Shown here: one piece after another, positions 10,220-19,127 of the stretch
How positions within the stretch are numbered: position 1 is the stretch's first letter
How the letters are laid out: every line of letters begins with the position of its first letter
Source: Lotus japonicus
Lineage: Eukaryota > Streptophyta > Magnoliopsida > Fabales > Fabaceae
Length of the DNA: 64,000 bases
Direction of reading: 5' to 3'
NCBI RefSeq assembly: GCF_012489685.1
Contig: NC_080044.1
Span: 28,934,369 to 28,998,368 of the forward strand
The notes under the pieces: generated by a model
The model's database searches: none
What the model was told of the DNA's origin: nothing
Seen by the model: only the letters and a program-made list of their open reading frames with translations
Translations under genes and position numbers: made by a program

Positions 10220-12130
10220 ATGGCTGCCACCACCAGTGAAACTCAAAGAGATGGTTACAATGCAAAGCCTCCTATGTTCGACGGTCAAAGGTTCGAATAT
10301 TGGAAAGATAGACTGGAAAGTTTCTTTCTGGGTTTCGATGCAGATCTCTGGGATATTATTGTGGATGGCTACGAGCGTCCAGTTGATGCAGATGGCAAGA
10401 AGATCCCAAGGTCAGAGATGACTGCAGATCAAAAGAAGCTGTACTCACAACATCACAAAGCAAGAGCAATTCTTCTAAGTGCTATTTCCTATGAAGAGTA
10501 CCAGAAGATTACAGATCGTGAGTTTGCAAAAGGCATTTTCGAATCTCTGAAGATGTCTCATGAAGGAAACAAGAAAGTCAAAGAATCAAAGGCATTGTCT
10601 TTGATCCAAAAGTATGAATCCTTCATCATGGAGCCAAATGAGTCCATTGAAGAAATGTTCTCCAGATTTCAGTTGCTTGTAGCTGGCATACGACCTCTCA
10701 ACAAGAGCTACACAACAAAAGATCATGTCATAAGGGTCATCAGGTGTCTTCCTGAAAGTTGGATGCCTTTAGTGACTTCAATAGAGCTCACGAGAGATGT
10801 TGAGAATATGAGTTTAGAAGAACTCATCAGCATTTTGAAATGCCATGAGCTGAAGCGCTCAGAGATGCAAGATCTGAGGAAAAAGTCCATAGCCTTGAAA
10901 TCTAAATCTGAAAAGGCTAAGGTTGAGAAGTCAAAAGCTCTTCAAGCTGAAGAAGAGGAATCTGAAGAAGCATCAGAAGATTCTGATGAAGATGAGCTGA
11001 CTCTGATCTCCAAGAGACTCAATCGCATCTGGAAGCACAGGCAGAGCAAATACAAAGGCTCTGGAAAGGCAAGAGGAAAGTCTGAATCCTCAGGTCAGAA
11101 GAAGTCCTCACTTAAGGAAGTCACATGCTTTGAGTGCAAAGAATCAGGGCACTACAAAAGTGACTGTCCAAGATTGAAGAAGGACAAGAAGCCAAAGAAG
11201 CACTTCAAGACGAAGAAGAGTCTGATGGTGACATTTGATGAATCAGAGTCAGAGGATGTTGACTCTGATGGTGAAGTCCAAGGACTCATGGCTATTGTCA
11301 AAGACAAGGAAGCAGAGTCAAAGGGAGCTGTTGACTCTGACTCAGAATCAGAAGGAAATCCTAACTCAGACGATGAAAATGAGGTATTCGCTTCTTTCTC
11401 TACCTCTGAACTGAAACATGCATTGTCTGATATTATGGATAAGTATAACTCCTTATTGTCTAAGCATAAGAAGCTTAAAAAGAACTTATCTGCTGTTTCC
11501 AAGACTCCTTCTGAACATGAGAAAATTATTTCTGATTTGAAAAATGATAATCATGCCTTGATCAATTCTAACTCTGTGCTTAAGAACCAGATTGCTAAGT
11601 TAGAAGAAATTGTTGCCTGTGATGCCTCTGATTGTAGAAATGAATCTAAGTATGAAAAGTATTTTCAAAGATTCCTAGCTAAAAGCGTGAATAGAAGCTT
11701 AATGGCTTCAATGATCTATGGCGTAAGCAGAAATGGAATGCATGGCATTGGCTATTCTAAACCAATTAGAAATGAGCCCTCTGTGTCTAAAGCTAAATCC
11801 TTGTATGAATGCTTTGTTCCCTCTGGTACCATATTGCCTGATCCTGTACCTGCTAAAGTTGATAAAAACCCTCTTAAAAAGGGATCCTTCTCTATGACTA
11901 AATATCATGCAAATATTCCTTTAAAATATCATGTTGAGACACCCAAGGTGATCAGAACCTCTGGGGTAACTAACAAGAGAGGACCCAGAAAGTGGGTACC
12001 TAAGGACAAGATTATCTATGTTGCAGATATCCTTGATAGCTCCACTGAAACACCAATCATGGTATCTGGACAGTGGATGCTCGCGTCACATGACGGGAGA
12101 AAGGCGTATGTTCCAAGAGCTGAAACTTAA
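10220..12130 (+). CDS. gag: S1 Gag, long form (unspliced)
   Basis: The 636 aa ORF builds the virus-like particle. Residues ~15-230 are the copia-type gag core (DUF4219/UBN2-like: [47 protein letters not shown]). An acidic/basic linker follows, then a CCHC knuckle [14 protein letters not shown] at residues ~303-316 and acidic Ser/Asp repeats. From residue 389 the frame enters a 643-nt segment (11384-12026) that is also a predicted intron and encodes a coiled coil ([12 protein letters not shown]...[10 protein letters not shown]) and a [18 protein letters not shown] block. The same extension is open in S4, so it is conserved protein. The last ~35 codons overlap pol in the +1 frame. S2 lacks the extension altogether. 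Confidence 0.85.
   Translation: MAATTSETQRDGYNAKPPMFDGQRFEYWKDRLESFFLGFDADLWDIIVDGYERPVDADGKKIPRSEMTADQKKLYSQHHKARAILLSAISYEEYQKITDREFAKGIFESLKMSHEGNKKVKESKALSLIQKYESFIMEPNESIEEMFSRFQLLVAGIRPLNKSYTTKDHVIRVIRCLPESWMPLVTSIELTRDVENMSLEELISILKCHELKRSEMQDLRKKSIALKSKSEKAKVEKSKALQAEEEESEEASEDSDEDELTLISKRLNRIWKHRQSKYKGSGKARGKSESSGQKKSSLKEVTCFECKESGHYKSDCPRLKKDKKPKKHFKTKKSLMVTFDESESEDVDSDGEVQGLMAIVKDKEAESKGAVDSDSESEGNPNSDDENEVFASFSTSELKHALSDIMDKYNSLLSKHKKLKKNLSAVSKTPSEHEKIISDLKNDNHALINSNSVLKNQIAKLEEIVACDASDCRNESKYEKYFQRFLAKSVNRSLMASMIYGVSRNGMHGIGYSKPIRNEPSVSKAKSLYECFVPSGTILPDPVPAKVDKNPLKKGSFSMTKYHANIPLKYHVETPKVIRTSGVTNKRGPRKWVPKDKIIYVADILDSSTETPIMVSGQWMLASHDGRKAYVPRAET
11384..12026 (+). other. Predicted exitron between gag and pol (S1)
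   Basis: The segment starts AATGAG/GTATTC and ends TATGTTGCAG/ATATCC, with a branch-like ACTAAC at 11969-11974. It is 643 nt long, so removing it joins gag (codons 1-388) in frame to the protease. S4 has the same segment, also exactly 643 nt (58067-58709). S2 lacks precisely these bases (junction 43943/43944). The segment is also translated in the gag frame, which makes it a coding intron. Confidence 0.8.
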
Positions 12131-14822
12131 GCCTGGAGGCGAAGTTGGCTTTGGAGGAAATGAAAAGGGTAAAATTGTTGGTACTGGTACTATTTGTGTA
12201 GATAGTAGTCCATTCATTGATAATGTGTTATTGGTAGACGGCTTAACACATAACTTATTGTCTATAAGTCAATTAGCTGACAAGGGTTATGATGTTATAT
12301 TCAATCAAAAGTCCTGCCGGGCTGTAAGTCAAATCGATGGCTCTGTTCTGTTTAACAGCAAGAGGAAGAACAACATTTATAAGATCAGATTATCTGAGTT
12401 GGAGGCTCAGAATGTGAAGTGCCTTCTGTCTGTTAATGAAGAGCAGTGGGTATGGCATAGACGGTTAGGGCATGCCAGTATGAGAAAGATTTCTCAGCTG
12501 AGCAAGCTAAACCTTGTCAGGGGCTTACCCAATCTGAAGTTCGCTTCAGACGCTCTTTGTGAAGCATGTCAGAAAGGCAAATTCACAAAAGTCCCTTTCA
12601 AGGCAAAGAATGTTGTCTCAACCTCAAGGCCGTTGGAACTTCTGCATATCGACCTTTTTGGACCAGTGAAAACTGAGTCTATAGGTGGCAAGAGATATGG
12701 AATGGTTATCGTTGATGACTATAGCCGCTGGACATGGGTAAAGTTTCTAACCCGCAAGGATGAGTCTCATGCTGTGTTCTCTACCTTCATTGCTCAAGTG
12801 CAAAACGAGAAGGCTTGTAGGATTGTGCGTGTCAGAAGTGACCATGGTGGAGAGTTTGAGAATGACAAGTTTGAGAGTCTGTTTGATTCCTATGGAATTG
12901 CACATGATTTCTCTTGTCCCAGAACTCCTCAACAAAATGGTGTTGTTGAGAGGAAGAACAGAACTCTTCAGGAGATGGCTAGAACCATGCTCCAAGAAAC
13001 TGGCATGGCTAAGCACTTTTGGGCAGAGGCAGTAAATACAGCATGTTACATTCAGAACAGAATCTCTGTGAGACCAATTCTGAATAAGACTCCTTATGAA
13101 TTGTGGAAGAACATAAAACCCAACATTTCTTATTTTCATCCTTTTGGCTGTGTTTGTTATGTTCTCAATACTAAGGATAAATTGCATAAATTTGATGCTA
13201 AGTCTTCTAAGTGTCTATTACTCGGTTACTCTGAGAGATCTAAAGGTTTTAGATTTTATAATACTGATGCTAAGACTATTGAAGAATCTATTCATGTTAG
13301 ATTTGACGATAAGCTTGACTCTAACCAGTCAAAGCTAGTTGAAAAGTTTGCAGATTTAAGCATTAATGTTTCTGACAAAGGCAAAGCTCCAGAGGAAGAT
13401 GAGCCAGAGGAAGATGAACCAGAGGAAGAAGCTGGTCCCTCTAACTCACAAACTCTGAAGAAGAGCAGAATCACTGCAGCTCACCCTAAGGAATTGATTC
13501 TGGGCAACAAAGACGAACCAGTCAGAACCAGATCTGCCTTCAGACCCTCTGAAGAGACCTTGCTCAGTCTGAAAGGATTGGTGTCCTTAATTGAACCCAA
13601 GTCCATAGATGAAGCTCTTCAGGACAAGGATTGGATTCTGGCCATGGAAGAAGAATTGAATCAATTTTCCAAGAACGATGTTTGGAGCTTAGTGAAGAAG
13701 CCTGAGAGTGTCCATGTTATTGGAACGAAATGGGTATTCAGAAACAAGCTGAATGAGAAAGGAGATGTAGTCAGAAACAAGGCAAGGCTAGTTGCTCAAG
13801 GCTACAGCCAGCAGGAAGGAATAGACTACACTGAAACATTTGCTCCAGTAGCAAGACTGGAGGCAATCAGACTGTTGATCTCTTTCTCAGTAAATCACAA
13901 CATAGTTCTACATCAGATGGACGTAAAGAGTGCCTTCCTAAATGGTTATATCTCAGAGGAAGTCTATGTTCATCAACCCCCAGGTTTTGAAGATGAGAAG
14001 AAACCAGACCATGTGTTCAAATTGAAGAAATCACTCTACGGTCTGAAGCAAGCTCCCAGAGCATGGTATGAGAGACTTAGCTCATTCCTTCTGGAGAATG
14101 AGTTTGTAAGGGGTAAAGTAGATACAACTCTTTTTTGCAAGACTTATAAAGATGATATCTTAATTATGCAAATTTATGTTGATGATATTATATTTGGTTC
14201 TGCTAATCAATCTCTATGCAAAGAATTTTCTGAGATGATGCAGGCTGAATTTGAGATGAGTATGATGGGAGAATTAAAGTACTTTCTGGGAATCCAAGTT
14301 GATCAAACACCAGAAGGAACATATATCCATCAGAGCAAGTACACTAAAGAACTTCTGAAGAAGTTCAATATGCTGGAATCTACAGTGGCCAAGACTCCAA
14401 TGCATCCTACATGCATTCTGGAGAAAGAAGATAAATGTAACACCCCGATTTCCAGGTGTCACTTTAGTAACCAAAAATAGACTTCACGCTGAAAACAGGT
14501 AATTTTTTTTCGTTTGATACCTTTTAAATCAAGCAATAGAAAATAAAGACAAAACCCAACCACTAAACTAACCAACACACAAATATATACACATGTACAG
14601 CCTCAGCTGCACTTCCATGTCACGCGCACTCGCAGTGACTCCAAAGTGGTGTGCCCGTAGGCAAATAGTTACAGATCCAGAAGTGTGAGTGAAAAGGTTA
14701 TAATTACAATCCACTGGGAGAAAGTCGGCCTCAATATGGCCTAAGCAAAGACCCCTATGGTCCAACTGACTCACTGTGATCCCTCAGTAAGAGAACCACA
14801 TGAAAAGTCATGCGTCGGAAAC

Positions 14823-15123
14823 CTACCCGATCCCAAAAGCAAAACGAATCAGAGCTCTACACAAAACATGACGCCTGCCCGAACCTAACCTCCCAGTGCC
14901 AAACCCACAACGATCTGAAGTCGGCAAGTTGAAGCTCAACTCTATGCGCCATAGAACTCCTTTCGTCAGACGTCCACGCTCGTCAGTCCGGTCCTCCATG
15001 ACCCTTCCCCGATACGTCGCCCGGTGACCAGCTACATCGATCACCCAAGCGGTGGGGGCATCCCGATCCAGCAGCTCATATCTGATCCCCCCCGAGGGAG
15101 AGACCATCGAACACCATCGACAT
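14823..15123 (-). pseudogene. LTR-encoded ORF, decayed copy
   Basis: The minus frame keeps PSGGIRYELLDRDAP, WVIDVAGHRATYRGR, VMEDRTDERGRLTKGVL and SFNLP, matching the LTR ORF at 49960. A small deletion near the start shifts the ATG (15123) out of frame, and the C-terminal acidic tail is unrecognisable. The core is conserved despite strong DNA divergence. Confidence 0.6.
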
Positions 15124-15406
15124 CTGGCAGCAGGCCGACCGCCCAAACACAAACATACAAACAAAGCCAAGGCGCTAGGGTCAACTCACAGCAATAAGTA
15201 GGTATACACTCAACATGTGATATGGGGTATAGATATATGTTGATATATATACATATAAACAATCCTAGCATGTTATGGCTCTAACATTGCTTCAATAAAC
15301 AAACAGCACACAATCTCAGTCAGCATGAATGTATGCGTGAAATGCACAATATGTATCCGGATTTGTGACGCGTTCCCGTTCGCCACAAGTGAAGCATTTT
15401 CACTAT

Positions 15407-15600
15407 GGATGGACCATTCCCGTTATCCATCCTGGATGAAATCCATCCTGGATGAACCATTCCCGTTATTCATCCTTGGTGAACCATTCCCGTTATTCAC
15501 CGAATGATGAACCATTCCCGTTATTCATCATTAATGCAAGGTGAACCATTCCCGTTATTCACCATGATATGCACAGGTGAACCATTCCCGTTATTCACCC
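15407..15600 (-). repeat. Short tandem repeats around GAACCATTCCCGTTATTCA
   Basis: On the plus strand the motif GAACCATTCCCGTTATTCA recurs five or so times with spacers of 8-20 bases. It occupies the same central LTR position as unrelated repeats in the other Tekay LTRs. Confidence 0.8.
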
Positions 15601-15689
15601 GATTGAATGCAACGTGGTTAGCCAAACAATGAATCGTCCTTACCACGAAAGTGTCTAGCTCAAAACCCAATCTCAACAAACCCATGAGT

Positions 15690-15840
15690 TAGTGTCGGTC
15701 AATACAACACAACTCGGAGTAAGTGTCGGTCAATACAACACAACTCCATCCACAGAATACACAAGGGTCTAGTGTCGGTCAATACAACACAGCCCAAACA
15801 ACAAGAGCACTAGGTGTCGGTCAATACAACACGGCTCCAC
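15690..15840 (-). repeat. Tandem repeats around GTGTCGGTCAATACAACAC
   Basis: GTGTCGGTCAATACAACAC occurs four times at roughly 40-bp spacing on the plus strand. Confidence 0.8.
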
Positions 15841-18684
15841 AACACTCCCCAAGAGTACCAGAGTACTCGGTGACTTTCAATCATCACCATAGCTCACCTT
15901 AGTGGCTTCCCCCAATTCCGATAACTCTCCAAACCCACAACAAAGTCGACTTTTCCCCGTCTTTCGTAATCCTTCAGTTCTCCTATGCTTAAACGTTAAT
16001 AAAAATTGTTTCAATTCGAATTAGTCAAGTTATGAGTTTATTTCTCAAAGTCTAAGTTTCCCAAGTCTTTAGTTTTTCAAAGCTCTATCATTCTAAGTTT
16101 TCAAAGATCAAGCACCCAAAATACATTTCCCGGGGAAAGTCTAAGAATTCCAACATATGGCTAAGTCTCAAACCCCACATTTGGACTTGCCTAGGGTTGT
16201 TCATCCAACCCGAAATATCAAAGATCACCAGATCAATGAATCTCCACTCCGAAATTGCGTCAAAACGCTCAATCCAACAAAAGCACAACATCACAAGTAT
16301 GGAAAAGCATCATAACATCAACTCATCATCAAATACAACATCAGATAAAACATAAGTCGAATTTATCGACGCCTATCATGCAGTCATAGCTAATATGTAA
16401 GTTGCCCTAACCTCGAGCTGTTCCAGCTTCGTAAACAAAGTTCTCCTCAAACAATAGCTCTGAGTCTTCCAAAGTTCCTTCAACTGAACCTCGGGGAAAA
16501 ACAAAGCAGAATCCAAACAAAATCGATTAGCTCGATCGCAAAACAATACATAAACGATAGACAAAGCATTAAAGCTTCAGAATACGACAATCAGGTACGA
16601 AAAGACAAGTTTTCGAAACCGAAAAACTTCCCCCCCCTTAGGAAAACCCACGGCCATAAGGAGAAAAGGGCTTCGGCTCTTTTTCTTCGATCAAATCAGT
16701 TTACAAGGTAGTTTTAGGGTAAAACTAAGGAAAAGAAACTGTCGGAACAATTTTCGGACAATCGGGTCGAAAATACGACTACGCAGGGGCATTTTGGTCC
16801 AAAATAAAGGCTCAAAACTTCAAAGTTATCAGTTCTGAAAACAGATTTGACAGTAACGATGCTCATGACATCCGTGACAACAAATCCTAAAGGCACGAAG
16901 TCAGATTATAGCTTTACGACAATAAAGTTTCGAAATGTGAGACAAAAAGAGTTTTGAGTCAATTTTTCAGATCCTGGACAACTGAATCGCAATCAGAGTT
17001 TTCTGACAGAGGTTTTAGACTCAGGGGAACATAAGGAACATAACCCAAGCGAGAAATCAGAGAAATCGGACAATTTTAGAAAAAGCTCAAAACTTAGAGC
17101 ACAGAAACGACTTCAGAAACGCAACAGAAACAACAATCAGAGGTAGGAATCGTGTTAGTTACCTTGATACCTAGAAGTAGGGACGAACTGCACGAAGATT
17201 GGTCAAGATTTCGCGAAAATTCCTCTTCTCCCTTGCTCTCCAAACTCGCGGCCCTTTGAGGAAAGAAATGAGAGGATTTTGCTTTTTCGCGCTATTTATA
17301 GGCGGGCGAAATCGCGGGAAAATGAAAATTTCGCGATTCCGATTTTTGCAGCACGTTCACCAAGGAATTCTAAGAGAGATTCTGGCGTCAGAAATCCAGA
17401 ACTCAAAACAAATATCTATGATATGGGAAAAACGATATCGAAAATCTCAAAAGCGGTGTAAGTTAGACTGTCCTGAAAAAATACTTTTTGCTGTGATGCT
17501 CAGACGACAAAACTTCCAACAGAAGAAAGATTGGAAATGTCGAAACAAGTCTGGCAACGCGGACGGAATCTTCGTTGGAAGTCCCGAATAGAAAAAGTCT
17601 TCATCCATTGCTCGAAAATAGGGTTTCGAAGCAAAGAAATTAGCGTCGGCGGACATCCGAAAAGTGAAACCTATCGTGCGTACAGTCCAGAGTTCCGAAA
17701 TGAAACGCTGGTCGATGGAAAAATAAAGAGAATCTTTAAATTTTCCGAGAGTTCGAAATCTCACTCAAAACGTTGCTTTAAGAGCGAAATAGCCTATTCT
17801 GGACACGCTCGCCATAAGGCAGGTGTGCAGACGACTCGCACTAGCTCCGAAAGAAGCAACGCCACATTCCTCGAGCAATTCCTGAACTTTCTTCTTCATT
17901 AATCTTTCTCAAATGTCAAACTCCTGTCACGCTTACACTGATTCTACGTATGAGTCGGAAACTTAACTTGTTCTGAAAATCCAGGTCTTACAATAAAAGT
18001 GATAAAGTATGTCAGAAGCTCTATCGTGGCATGATAGGTTCACTTCTATACTTAACTGCATCTAGGCCAGACATACTATTTAGTGTTCATTTATGTGCTC
18101 GTTTCCAATCAGATCCAAGGGAAACCCACTTAACTGCTGTTAAGAGGATCCTAAGGTATCTGAAAGGCACCACTAACCTTGGCTTGATGTATAAGAAAAC
18201 ATCAGAGTATAAGCTTTCAGGTTACTGTGATGCTGATTATGCTGAAGATAGAACAGAGAGAAAAAGTACTTCTGGAAATTGTCAATTTCTGGGAAGCAAT
18301 CTAGTCTCATGGGCAAGCAAGAGGCAATCAACCATTGCACTATCAACTGCAGAAGCAGAATATATCTCAGCAGCAATATGCAGCACTCAGATGCTCTGGA
18401 TGAAACATCAGCTGGAGGATTATCAGATCCTTGAGAGCAATATCCCAATCTATTGTGATAACACTGCTGCAATCTCATTGAGTAAGAATCCTATCTTGCA
18501 TTCAAGGGCAAAGCACATTGAGGTAAAGTATCACTTTATTAGAGATTATGTACAGAAGGGCGTACTTCTTCTGAAGTTTGTTGATACTGACCATCAATGG
18601 GCAGATATCTTTACAAAGCCCTTAGCAGAGGATAGATTTAATTTTATTCTGAAAAATCTAAACATGGACTTTTGTCCAGAGTGA

Positions 18685-19127
18685 AGATGGATCAGAACCT
18701 CTGACTATGATACTTCTTGATCAGAAGATGTCTAGTCCAGAAGGTAACTCAATCAGAGTGTGTGTACCCACTGGTACTGACTCTGAAGCTGAGACAACAA
18801 CACGTGTGTCAGTATGTCTGATGCATAGTTCCTTGTGCCCGTGTGACAGTCTGTTATGATTGCGTGTAGATGTGCTTCTCTCCTGTGTGTGATTTGTGTA
18901 TTTACTGTTACTATCTATCTTTAATTTTCAACCGTTGATCTTAAAGTGCTTTTTGAATCAACAACGGTTATTTGTTAAAACCCACTATACACACACGATC
19001 TCGTTCACTTCCGGTTTTTACTCTCTTTATCTCTGCTTTTCAAAACCGCTTTTCCTCGATTTCTCTCTCGATCTCTCTTCATCTTTCAATCTTCATCTTC
19101 TACCTTAAACCTTCAACCGCTTCAAAA
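18685..19127 (+). promoter_or_regulatory. Spacer before the S1 env-like gene, candidate internal promoter
   Basis: No ORF is expected here. The spacer ends with CCCACTATACACACACG (near 18982) and a strongly CT-rich leader up to the ATG at 19128, which resembles a plant core promoter and 5' UTR. S2 keeps the same sequence (minus strand, near 40550) and S4 a form changed to CTATGCACAC. Expression of the downstream gene from this site rather than by readthrough is inference. Confidence 0.35.

Larger units (their letters stand above)
14436..17992 (-). mobile_element. Tekay-family solo LTR, ATAAA duplication
   Basis: A single 3557-bp LTR (TGTAACACCCCGATT... to ...AGGTCTTACA on the plus strand) is flanked by ATAAA at 14431-14435 and 17993-17997, with no internal region. 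It belongs to a more divergent subfamily than the other Tekay LTRs here. It lies within S1 reverse transcriptase/RNase H, so its insertion and LTR-LTR recombination both happened after S1 landed. Its TATA box (minus TATAAATA) is at 17293-17300, about 700 bp from the LTR 5' end. Confidence 0.93.
12027..18684 (+). pseudogene. pol: S1 Pol (protease, integrase, reverse transcriptase, RNase H), split by a solo LTR
   Basis: Pol lies in the frame +1 to gag. Seen in order: protease [11 protein letters not shown] (~12060), integrase zinc finger WHRRLGH...CEACQKGKF (~12453-12590), integrase catalytic Asp (12651), Asp (12840) and Glu (12948) with D-35-E spacing, reverse transcriptase with [14 protein letters not shown] and the YVDD box (~14175-14186). 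The frame is broken at 14435 by a 3557-bp solo LTR with ATAAA duplication and resumes at 17998 with RNase H ([24 protein letters not shown]), ending at 18684. One RNase H residue differs from S2 and S4: Glu for Gly after CDADYA. No other break is seen. Confidence 0.9.

Noticed and set aside
18972..19127. N-terminal extension of the env-like ORF (also 40405-40560)
   Set aside because: Starts at a non-ATG codon, is pyrimidine-rich leader, and its apparent signal-peptide-like residues come from CT repeats.
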